The notes under the pieces: model-generated
The model's database searches: none
The model's input: the letters and a program-made list of their open reading frames with translations, nothing else
What the model was told of the DNA's origin: nothing
NCBI GenBank assembly: GCA_031216445.1
Contig: CM062210.1
Location: forward strand, 21,559,001 to 21,623,000
Reading direction: 5' to 3'
Length of the DNA stretch: 64,000 nt
Source: Lateolabrax maculatus
Taxonomy: Eukaryota; Chordata; Actinopteri; Acropomatiformes; Lateolabracidae
Made by a program: the position numbers and the translations under genes
Shown here: positions 1-12,600 of the stretch, piece after piece
Layout: each line of letters starts with the position of its first letter
How positions within the stretch are numbered: position 1 is the stretch's first letter

Positions 1-667
1 TACTTCCACTGCAGAACCATTACGAGTTTACAGTGGACTGACTAAATGCATATTTAGTTATTTTTTAAGATTTTAACTTTTTCTGAGCTTTCTTAGCCCC
101 ACCTATGTGTTCTTGGTTTTGTTAGTTATGAAAAGCAAGTCATTAACAGTCTACTGCTCCCTGGATCAGTATTAAAATGATAAATATACACAAAAAGGAA
201 AATGGTCAAGAAGTGGGCTAACCAGTGGGACACAGCAAGGTAAACAAACATAATTAACTGGGTGAGGGAAGCGTGAGGGAGATGACAGCCACACATTATC
301 ACACTGGGCCAGACATCCCAATCCACTGGGTTGATCACCACAGAGCAGCTCTCTCTGTCTCTTCAGCATCTTCTAGCCCACTGACCCAATTTATGCCCAC
401 CGGGAAACCTCCACGTACTCCTGAAGGCCACTCCACCCTTGTCTCAATCTATCACGCCGTCACCATCTGGGCTTATCCATTCAACCCCCATAACTGCAGC
501 TATCAACAATTCCAATAATAACATTGATGTATTTCCTTGGTCACTGATAAAGTCATTGATTATTTGATGGCATTATATAACACTGCTGTACAAACATCAG
601 CCATGTTGAAGTTGTGATAAATTCTACTGTGACAGGAAAAAAAAAAAAAAAAGAGTGGTGGTTGTAC
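1..667. other. Intron downstream of CUB15
   Basis: No CUB16 exon is recognisable on the minus strand here. Contains an A16 run near 638-653; otherwise nothing identified. Confidence 0.7.
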
Positions 668-836
668 CCTGACTGTGGGCTTCAAAGGTCAGCTTGAAGC
701 CGCTGTCCTCATTAGAGGCATCAGAAACAAAGTGAACGAAGAGGTGGTTGTCAGTAGTCTGGAGGAGGGACGGTGGACTTGAACCGCAGAGACGTTCCCC
801 TAGTTGTGGGGATGAATCATCCGGACCATTCCTGAG
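668..836 (-). CDS. cubn: cubn exon 43: CUB15, second part
   Basis: Encodes LRNGPDDSSPQLGERLCGSS, then VHFVSDASNEDSGFKLTFEA. SDASNEDSGFK matches human SDHSNEGQGFK. Ends phase 1 at GTACAA; the CUB16 exons lie outside the window. Confidence 0.94.
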
Positions 837-3800
837 CTGTGGAGACAGCAGAGGATTAATAATAACTGATACATTAGCAGAGTGAGACTGATCCTCTCAT
901 TAGGGCACATATTCTGTGTGTATGAGAGAATGGTTGAATGAGAAGCAAAAATTGTAAAGCGCTTTGGATAAGGGCAGTACATTTATGTAAATGTGCTACA
1001 CACAAGTATAACTATTTTTCCAGCTTGAGAATCCTTACAGACATCTGCCACAAGGTTAATGTGTGTGTAAAAGAACAACGGGGTTCATAATTATTTCATA
1101 TTAATGGGGCAGTTTAATGCTGTACACACAAACTGTTTGAATGGCAGAACTCCTAGTATGGAGAACGATGTGTTTTTAGTACCAGTATCTGGACAACTTT
1201 TAACCAATTGAAAATCTTAAGCTAATGCTAACTTGCGAAACTAAAATGTAATTTGTAGTAGTATGGATCTGGTTTTGAACTTTTATTTACAATGCACAGA
1301 TTTAACTATCCATATATAAAATGTTTACCTCCAGGTAGTCTCCTGAGCTGCACCCAATTCCATAGCCTTGAATCTGGAAGGGGGTCTGGAAGGTGACAGA
1401 AACTCTGAAGCCAGGTGTCACCATAACATGCCAGCTACAGTTCAAACCAGGCAGGTAGTTCTGCGGGTAGCGGGGACTGCTTATCACACCCCTGTCTACA
1501 TGCAGGAGCCCACCACAACCTGAAAAGACAAGTATTATGATTATTACTATTAATATGATTATTATTGTTGTATAGTAGTGGCAGTAGTGAAGCTTGACAG
1601 GAAATGTGTGGGAAAAGAAAGGGATATGAAATGTGCAAAAACTTTACTGTACAGCACTGAATGTCAGATGGATGTTAAATACGGAACCAAAAACCTTCTC
1701 CAGTTAAAGTGTGCTAACTTTCTGTCTTTACCTTTAGAGGGCATCATATTCTGTTCCTTTTGCACTACACATACACCTACAAATCACATACCTCACACTA
1801 TGCATTGCTGTTTATTTCCGTAATTTTTGGGTTTGGATAAATTATGTTTGATAAATTAAACTCTTGCTAGGACTCCTCCTTGTCACATTCCATCAGCCAG
1901 TTTGTGATCCTGGAAATTCTATTAGTGGTTTAAACAGTTTTCTTAAGCCTATGTCCTCAGTGTCCACAAACATGCACACTGGGTGTAATTTTTGATTCCT
2001 TCTTAAAGTTTGACAAACAAATTAACACAGTTGTGAGTAGTTGTAATAACTATTATGAAAATAAAATCTAAAGACTGTATAACGTGCTTCATATCTTCAT
2101 GTCTTGATCACTATAACTTAATTAATCATCATCTCAAGACTCCTTACTGATTCAAGTAGAGAGCCCTGGGGTTTCATTTATCTAGATTGCATACGTACAA
2201 AATACGGCTTGAAAGATGTGTACGCCACTTCTCATAGAAATTGGTGATGCAGATGGCAAGGTACTGAATTTAAGCCAGATTTTTTAACGATCCTTGTCAC
2301 ATATTTAATTTCACTCCATATCAAACAATTAATTATACATCCACTTTGTTATAAACAGTCAGGCCTAGGGTGTTGCTTGTGGTGTATGACCTCTGGAGTA
2401 AGAGGCATTAAAGCCTCGGCCACTAATGCTGCTGTCTGAGGAGAAGTGGATGAACATGGAGTCTCCTGTTGAGTGGAGAGAACCTGGAGGATCCCGACCA
2501 CACACACTGGTCAGCACAGGAGACAGGCTGGTGGCACCTGGGAACACACACACACACACACACACACAAAAGGCAATCATAAGATGTCCAGAACAACAAA
2601 CAGACAAGAGCATGTGGCAAAGCATGTTGGTGTAGTGGTGAGAATTTCCGCTCCTCGCTCATGGAGCTGTTCGTTCCCTCTGCTCAAAGCCACCCAGCTC
2701 TCAACTCAGATATCAACCCGCTCCATTCAAATGGCTCACCACTCACTCCAAAACAAGAAAAAAGCTGCGTTGTATTTCTATTTTGGATTAAACACTAGCC
2801 TAATAATGTACTTTGTGAATTCCATTGTCGAGCCTGCAGCAGCTGATTTTTGACAGAAAATAGTAAATCCACAGATACAATCTGAGTCGGGCCTGCTTCC
2901 CACTCATGGTGTGAGCCATGCGAGCGAAATTAGAGAGGGAGATAAGGAGACGTCCCACTCTTCAAAACGTCTATTCTGCCCTTGATCCAAAATTCTCCCG
3001 TTCGCATTTTCTGCTTGCTCACGCTCACATGCTCTAAAACAGACTTACCACAGCCTGGTGCTGCCACTAAAAATATTTCAGTGACTCCATTCAGGTTTGG
3101 TTCATGGTATTTCAGAGTCTGACAATTTGCAAATGTGAATTGGTCTAGAAACCTTTCAGTTTATTTTCCATTTCCAAGGGACGTTAGACCAAAATGCCTG
3201 TGGATGCAACTGGATAGATATACAACCAGGGCAAGGAAATGTTGTCCTGTCCTGTCAGAACATACTTTCTTATCAATAAAAGCGCAGTTGTTTTTTCTTC
3301 TTCTACTCCAGCAGCTTCCCACTCAAGCTAGCTATCCATCAACAGCATAATTTAGCTATTTACCACACTGACAGTGAATATTCATGTATCTTATGTGCTT
3401 CAAATCACAGTGTGAAAGATTTTAATCACTTCAGCAAAAAATGCAGAGGCCGCAATATCCTGACCTATTATGGGTCAAGCTCCAAAAACACTGGATCCTA
3501 CACTCCCTATGGGGCCCCTGCCTAAACTCAGTATGTTACACAACTGTTTCATTGAACATACAATTAAATTCGAGATTAACAGCTACCTACTGCAAAAGGT
3601 TGTGCTGTTTCTTCATCACTGTCTCATCCTGTGGGGTTTCATGTCTTACCGTCTCTGATGACAAGGCTGTCAAAGTAGCAGTTGGGGTAGTCCTCTGTGT
3701 CCAGAGACAAGATGTTAAACTCTATTGTCGAGTCTGGAGAACGTATCAACCAAGTACACTCCTGGTTGGGAGGGTAGTTTTCAGGCCAGCCAGGAGAATA

Positions 3801-6800
3801 CAGAAAACCAGGAGTCTCCCCTGTCATTAGCACTCCACCACATGCACCTGACACACATACACACAACAACACACCCACAGAAAAAAAAACACAGGTTCAT
3901 TCAGATGGTGCACATACGATACCAAAAAAGTATGAACATATAATCATAATTATAGGAACATTCATCCATAAGATAATAACTCATACTGTACAGACTAATA
4001 ATAATAATAATGATAATTAAGCAATATCTGGTAACATTACATGTATGAGTAGAGGGGGTGGGATAGAGACAAGGCTGGGGGTTTGGGAAAGTCTCTGTAC
4101 TTCATTGTGTGGACTGATGAGAGTTGGTCTGTCAGGTGTTGGACTTGGTGCTCCTTTCTCTATTTTCAGCATCCTCCTTCACTTTGCCTAACTGAGCATG
4201 GAGCACACTGTTTGAGTGCTTCTAGATTTCCTCTGAGGTCAGATACCAAAGCCTGGTTGTCTCAACTCAACAGCGGCACATCCAGATGCAGCACCCTGGA
4301 GCTCCTTCAAACTTTGCTACATTTCTGTTTCTTTCTGTTATTTTTTGAGCTTTATTGCTGAACCATGTAATACCTATGGCAGAAATACACTCATAGGCAT
4401 GAAAATGAAGTGTGGGGTTTGGATTAAGAGCAGCAGACCTTGACGATCGCTGCCGACGGCTCTGCCAACCACCCAACCGGACCAAACGCCACAGTGGGAA
4501 GAGGGAAGAAAGCTGGAAGCCAAGCTAACCCAGCTTAGCCCTAAGGCTGCTCCTGGCTAATGTCCGGTCGCGGGAAGGTGGAGTGGACAAAATGGTTTGA
4601 TGGCCAAGCAAACCAGAATTCAGAGACTGTGCCCACATCTTTACAGAGACCTGGCTTCATCTCAATGCCTAGGATCAAGCTACTCTCAAAGGGCAGACCG
4701 TGTTCCAAGACTCTAGCAGGATGAGGGGAGACAACTCTGTGTTTACATCAGTGATGCTTGGTGCTAAAAAGTCAAAGTTGATAGACAAAGTCTTGGTGTG
4801 AAAATGAAAAGACCATATTACCATCACTATCTTGTTGCTGCTGTTTAAAATTCCCCCAGATGCAATTTAAAAAAATGCACTACAGAATTATTTTCTGGGA
4901 GTATATGTGTATATGTATATAAATACATTTTTATTGTATTATTATTATTTTATTAACTGTATATATGTTCTATGTTTGTGTAGCATGAATGGGCTACAAC
5001 TTTCATTTTGTTTTGCAACCCTGTGTTGACAAATTAAAAAAAAATAAAAACGACACCTTCTGAGCTGCTGGGGTCAAACAGTCTGGCTTGGGTCAGCTCA
5101 TTGAATTCAACAATGTCCAGGGCCATGATTTCCTTCAGCTTGTTGGTGGAGTTGGCAGCTGTGGGAGAGGCAAGGTGGTGGGGATCTCTACTAAGCTATT
5201 ATTATCTTCACTGTCACTGATCCTCTTTGGGGAATTCACAGGACTCCAGGTTGGCTTCATTACCTTGCACCATGACCTTTGCTTTGGTGTAGTATGTGAT
5301 GGCCAGCAGAAGTTCATCCTTGTCAAGGTGTTTATCTTTTCAGATCTTTAATCGCTCTCCTGAGCCGATGCCCTCTCTGGATACATATGCATAGTTGCTG
5401 CAGTATCATTCCAGATATAAATGGAATCAGTGAAGAATATGAGGTTGTTGTTCTTCCTTCCTTCCCTTTATTGGGCATAGTCAGTGAAGAGGACCTCTGG
5501 GTTTTCATGTAGTGTCTTCTCCCTGTGTTTCTCTCTACCTGTTCCACTCTTACATTTAGTAAGGCACTCAATCTCCCTGCTCTTTGCTCTGAACACTGTC
5601 CTGTGCTGAGCTGCATGCTGACCGGCCTCCATGACCACTTATTTACTCCAAGAGGAGCTAAGCTACACAACCCTTTCCAATTTAAGATCATCCAGTTTTT
5701 CTTGTAGCTCTTCCATTGAAATTGGACTGTCCAAAGTGTTTTATTGCATTTTCTAATGATTTCCATTTGTCAGTTGTAGACATCTGATGTGTGTTTAAAC
5801 CATTGTGTAATGGATCTTGATATGAGTGTGAGTGTGTTTTTCCAAACATTGCCATTCTGTATTGCTATCTTTATATTTGGTTGAATTCAGTTTTTTCCAC
5901 AAGTTCCAAAAAGAGTTTTGGTCTATTGGCTCTTTTTGCATCTAGCCTGCTTTTTGTTTCCGTGCATTCACTGCGTGACCGAAGTTACTAGGCACTGATT
6001 TTTAGCTGATGGTAATCATAATATAGGGTGTGATCTAGGTGTTTCTTTAGTTGCATTGATATTTGGTTTCCTGAGATCTGGGCTTCTTTTGGAAGATCAT
6101 GATTTTAGATTTGTTAAAGTTGACTGTAAGGGCCCAGTTCTGACAGTACTGCTCCAGGAGGTCCAGGTGCTGCTGGAGCCATTGTTGTCCCTTGTTGCTC
6201 TCTCTGTGTCTTTCTCTCCCCCCCCCAATGTGTTTTTTTTTTTTTAAGGAAGCACCCATCCCATGGGGACACCCTGCAATTGAATGACACGCCCTGTCAG
6301 GAAACAGAAGGACGGAAGGAGATTCCCAGTGGCTGGAAATTGGCTGAACTTGATCCCAGACAGAGGGCCTCCAGCTGGGAGCAGCAATTCTGAGTGGCTG
6401 GCACTGTACCGTTATTTTTGTGTGCAGTAGCATACACTATGCATGTCTTATATGTTGTGCGGTTTATGTAAAGGGGCTCAAAGGGACTAACTGTTTTGTC
6501 TGACCTGGTGTGATAGTGGGTGGTGGTCCAGAGTCCTGGACAGCAGTCCATTCCACAAGGAATCCTTTTCCTCCTACCACTGAATCTGATTGGAACTGCA
6601 GAGTGAGAGTGCTTGCAGAACTTCTTAGGGGGGCGGGCAGGGCCAGACCACAGAATGTCCCGATGGGGTAGTAATGAACACTAGGGCCATCAAATATCTG
6701 GAGAGAAACAAGGATTGAGGGGAGAACGGATGAGGTAGTATCATATCAATGGACACCTCCCTGGGCTGTCATCGCCACCACCTGTCTCTTCCCAGGGCGG

Positions 6801-9631
6801 TGTCCTCTCTCATCTCTTATACATCCTGTACACAAATGGCTATCACAATGAGTCTGAAAACAATCAGATTGTTAGGTTTGTAGAAGACACAGTTAATGTC
6901 CTATAGTTAATTATTTTTTAAATTGGTGACAAGAAGCCTTTTTATGACTAAATGTAACAAACACAAAGGTAACATTTGTGTATTTGATTTTACATGTCAT
7001 CAGGCCATCCCATCGTAACAGTATGATTAATAGTCAGGAGGTAGAAATTGTGTAGTCTTATAAGTACCTGGGCACTGTAAAGGTTGACCTTCAACAGTTA
7101 TACCAACATGATCTGTAAGAATATCCAGCATCCAACCATTTTTTGTTTGTAAGTTTCATATCAACCTGTCTTTGATGACACTGTTTTATAGATTTTTTAA
7201 ATTTATTTTTCTATCTCTAAGAGAATTTTTGTATTAAATTTAAATCTTTTGTATTTATTGGCATGCTTCTCTGTCAACTAAACTCTGCAAGGACCGGTAA
7301 AATGGGTTCTGATACCCTTACGGGCTCATATTTGTTTAACTGCTGCACAACCATTTGCCTCCGACTGCTGTCAAATCTACGGATAATTGGGTGTATCTGC
7401 AACAATAACAGGAAGATGACAGAGTCCAAGAGGAAAAAATACAGCGAATACAATGGGGCAGAGGACAGAAACTTTAGGGACAACAGGACATGCGTGCTGT
7501 ATGTTTGACCTGCACCCTCCATCCAGGGAAAGAAATGCAGATTTACTAGATAGATTGGAAGCACACCAGTCTGAGGTAGTTGCTGTTCATGTGCTTGAGA
7601 AGTATGTCATGCGCTATTGCACCATTTTACATATACCATAACTATTTGATTCAGAATATGTGGGAACATGTCAAGAGCCTTACAGTGTCACAGCAATGAA
7701 TAGAAACATGGTTAAGTCAATGACTGTAAGGTGTCATTAATCAGTGAAAAAACACCTAGGCTCAAGAGTGGTGATTTCTGTTATTTTATCTGTTATTACA
7801 TTATTGTGTTGTGTATCTCATCAACTGATGTACATAAACTGAACATTTGATTTGCATCTTGATGTGCAATCAATGATCTGTTAGCCTGAGAACCAGATGA
7901 ATCATGTTCCTTTGCTCTGGCAGCTACGTCTGGCCCCTTTCCCATTCAAACTGATTTCTTTGCCGTTTTACTGGGCTAACCAATCACAAGCATTTATCTA
8001 GTATGAGGCGGGTTTAATACGATGACTGACAGAGATGAGCGCCATTCAGGTATCTTTATAGATATCCAAGATGGCACTGCCAATACGGAACGTTCAGTGG
8101 TCAGCTACAGCGGCAGTATTAAACGGACTGGATGGTAAATTTTCTCTAAAAGAAGAACAAACAACTGCACTTAAACTTTATGTTGATAAGAAACATTTTG
8201 ACTTTAACTGCAATAGGTTAAATCAAGATACAATTTGATTTCACAGCACACCATCTTACTTTGAGCTGGTCGTAGTAACAGTCATACAGGTCCTCTATGT
8301 CCATGTCCAAGAAGCGGATCTGGATGTAGCGGTCTCCCTCTACAGTTATGGTCCAGCGGTAGTGGGCATTATTGGGGTATGTTCTGGGATACAGTGGTGA
8401 TGCTATCTGACCAAACTCCCCCGTCACATCATTACCATACACTGTGAAACAGTGAGGAAGTCAAAGTTAGATTTCTCATTCTCTCTCAATTTGAGTTTAA
8501 CTTTTTTTTTCTTAACTGCTCCAACTTAACATAACTCAGTAAATTAATAAACCGAGGTGTACACAATACAACTAACATACTTCGAGACAATCATAAATTA
8601 ATTATTTGTAGGAGTAATGATAAGGAAAAGGGACTAGTGTGAGTTAAGGAGATGCAATGGAGCGTGTGTAATACTTCCATATGGATGTGTTCATCACTTA
8701 AATGATGCAGCTGGTAAAGGTTGGGCTAATTTTAATTATACAACAGTTAGTACCAAGTAATTTGATTGGACAAGAGGCATTCCATGAGTGCTGATACTGG
8801 GACTTTTAACTACATAGTAGTACAACGGCACTCCCTCTCGTGTGATATTACTTAATTACTTTAGAAACTGTTGGGTAGCTTGTGAATTAACACAAATAAC
8901 TTAACCTTTAATCAGAATGTATTTGTTGATTATATTTTGTATGATTAATCTTAATCAGCAAAGGTCACTAAAGTTCAAATAAATTTGGTGTAAAAAAAGT
9001 AAAAAAGTACAATATTTGCCTCAGAATAGTAGTGGAGTTTAAGTAAAAAGAAGCAGTAACTGAAAATACTCAAGCAAAGCTTAAGTACCTCAAGATTTTA
9101 CTTGAGCAACAGTAATTGTTAGTAAACGTAGCTATGTTCTGTCCTCTAGAGGTAGCCCCTCTGTAGTCCTGCTGTAACGAATCTTTGTAGCTGAAGTTGC
9201 AATAAAAACTTCTAGGCATGGGGACCTTTCAGGCAAGTAGCCACTTTAATTTCCACATTTAACTTGCCCTTGCAATCCACTACACGTTTTCACTTTTAGG
9301 TATATTACTGTGTTCACTACCTTTGCTTGCTGTTTGTTAATTGGGACATACTTTGCTTTTTGGGATTTTGTTATGTGATTTTGTTATGACAAACATATTA
9401 AATATAGTTGCAAAACAGGAGTTAAACACCAGAGAAATTATCTCCCACACTGATCTGGATTGTATGCTGTATATATATAAAAAAGACAGCAGTTTTATCT
9501 AGAGCTGAAATTATTAGTTGATCAACAGAAAGATAATTGGTAACTATTTAAATAAATAATTTATCTTTTTTAATTTTGTCTTTTTATATTTAAGTGTAAA
9601 AATGCCATATATATATGGGAAATGAGGATTT

Positions 9632-9697
<66 letters not shown>

Positions 9698-12600
9698 TGC
9701 CAGTTCAAAGTTCCTGAATAGAGGAAACTGGGACTGGAATATCTGTAGGAATTTGAGAGACATAGACCAAACTGATTGGACACCAAATTATGGCTTGGTT
9801 TGGATGCCGCTCCTGTAAAGGCTGTTCCCTCTACTGCTCCTTCAAGGTTTAACCCTCTGTGCCATATAGTGACAAGCTTCAGAGGAGCTGGTTGGACCTC
9901 AAGGTGTTCCTCCACCTACTAAGTGACTAAACAGACTTGGTCTCGACCCCAGATGGCTTTAAAGCTGGATGGTAACAATCTCAAGCCAGTGCCCTGGGTC
10001 TCTAAAGCTATGGAGACACAAGGCTTAGTGAATAAATGGTGACATGAAGCGTATGACTTAAACGTTCAGTGAAGCTTCTATTTCACTGAAGAGATGAAAA
10101 ATAGGGACAGATTAAAACATCAGCTCTGTGGAGTGATGAGGAGACTGAAATCTTCCTCAAATTAATACATGAAATAAAAAAAGTGTGGGGGTGGGGTGCA
10201 GGAGGTACTGGAGTTTGGTGGTAGGTTTTAACTTAGGTCACTTTTAGGAGAGCTGGCCACCGGACCATAATCTGTTCTGCAGCATCAGAGGGATGAGGGT
10301 CTATTTGTCCAGGTTCAGAAGCCTCAATTAGATGTATCATCTTTATTTGTTATTAAGCTATTTATCCATCCCCAATTTCCCCAATTTAATTTTTGATATG
10401 CTTATTGATATAGTTCATGGTGCTTTGATGCTGCAGCATAAAACAACAGTACAACAATTCAATTGTCAACTTTTAGCAGCATAAAAAAAAAAACTGTCAA
10501 TTACTTATTTAGTATATATATCATGATCTTCCTCAAATATGTCCAGATAGTAACATCCAAATGTATATTGATGTTACTGAGATTTTTACCATGCAAGAGC
10601 TAAAGAATATAAAGGTATAAAGGTGCCGGACTGGCTAACATCTGTGACACATTTTCAATAAGCAAGTTAGTAGGGTCTTCAGCAGTGTTAAATTTAATCT
10701 GAATAATTCAAAGAGCATCAGGCACCAGTTTTCTCTGTCCACTGCAAAGCTTTTTGTACACACTATAATTTTTTACCATCTTTCTTTCTGCGCAATAACC
10801 TGGTCACAGGGAGGTGTGAGTACACTCAAGCCTGTGTAAACAAATCCTAAAAGTATAGATAAAATTCCAAGGGATCTTCATCACTGTTACATCCTGAAAA
10901 AAAATATAATTTCCTCAATTAGGATGACTTCTTATTTTACTCTGAATTAATTGTGCACTGTCCTTGCAAAAATACAGACCTGTGTGTGTGTGTATGTATG
11001 TGATGTGAACACTGTTGTTTAATGAGGGAACCAATTTTAGTGAGTTTTATTGCATGGTTTTCTTGTTTTGGTTTTCTTGTTGAGTCAGTGTTTTAAGCAG
11101 TGTTCACTCCAATAGAGTATTTTATTATGGTTCCTTGCCATATCATTTTAGAAATAAATTGTTTTTAATTATTTATCCTGGTGTGCTGTCTGCTCTTTCT
11201 CTAACTGCGGTGGTTTACCCAAAGTAGAAATCCTGATATCTAACGTCACCGCAGCTAGCTGTTGCTAGATAGCCAGTAATAAGTTACTGCTCACACTCAA
11301 TTTCCAATAACATTTCTCATTGCTAGCTTGACAGGTGTGAGTACTAACAACAGCAGTTGAACCTTCAAAATCTAGGTTGTTTTGCTGGTTACCTTTCCAG
11401 CATAATTTAACTGAAACAGGACTGGTGAATTGTCTTCACACAGACACTCACAGTGAGAGAAGGTGGCTCTGAATCCTGCTCCGCTAATCGATGCGTCTGA
11501 GACAAACTTAACCCACAGGATGTGACCAATCACAGAGGTGTAGTTAGAGGGGAGCGAGTTTCCACAGAAGCGACCAACCAGAGACCCAGTGGAGTTGCCC
11601 TCTCTGATGTCTAGGTAGTCCTTTTGACAGTCTCCCTCCAGGTGAAAGATACTGAACAAAACAAAAGAAGACTGTTACAAATATACAATAATGAAATACC
11701 CTTTGAATACCAAACATCCGCCATAGACTAATTATAGGTCAAAAAAACAAGTATAAAAACATTTAACTATAGTGTAGTGACTAAGTGCTCAAACAGGGCA
11801 ATGGTCATCTTGCTGGCAATCTTCACTACCCAGCTGACTGACTTCTAAAATAACAATAAGATCACACCAAAAAAATATGTTGTGAAATAATTATAGTAAT
11901 AATAGCAATTTGCAGCAATAGTTGCAAGGGCTGTCACTTTTGTTTCCTAGCAGTTTTGAACTTTAAACCAGGGACTAATCTTTTTTTATTTTTGCATATG
12001 CCAGTGAAAACAGTGATGACTTTCTTTTAAAGTTTTACTCTGTAAAAACTCAAAATTAAACAGTCATTGAATTTTTATCCTTTATTCATGTTTTTTTCTT
12101 ATTTTTACTCCTACTCTAATTATTATTCTTTATTCCAAGCTAGCCTTTTAGAATCTTACATTTCACTGCAAATATTGAATGTGACAAATAAAACCTTTGA
12201 AACATGACTCAAAGATCAAAAATACAGAAACTGTCTTACACTGACTTATATATCTGTGATAAAATATTCTAAATTCAAAGTTCACTTAATAGAGGCTTTC
12301 AAGCTCAAGTGGGAGGAAAAATTGGATGAAACCAAGCACAGATTAGTTGATTAGACAATCAACAGAAAAAGCATACGCAAAACTTACTAACAATTTTGTT
12401 TAATATTTTCAGTTCTTCATCAAACATCAAACAGTTTCTGATTTCAGTTACTAAAGAAGGATTTTGAGGAATATTTGTTGCATTTCTGTTTTCTATAATA
12501 TAATTATATTTGGGTGCTTTCACACCTGTAGTTCGGTTCATTTGGTCCAGACTGAGGAGAAAAAGATGATACATTGTTGCATTTTAGTTGTGGTCGACTT

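Noticed and set aside
273..518. Open frame on the plus strand in the left intron
   Set aside because: No homology recognised, no splice context, and it lies inside a cubilin intron; length is expected by chance.
3441..3830. 129-codon plus-strand ORF
   Set aside because: Overlaps exon 40 in antisense; a shadow of the real CUB14 coding sequence.
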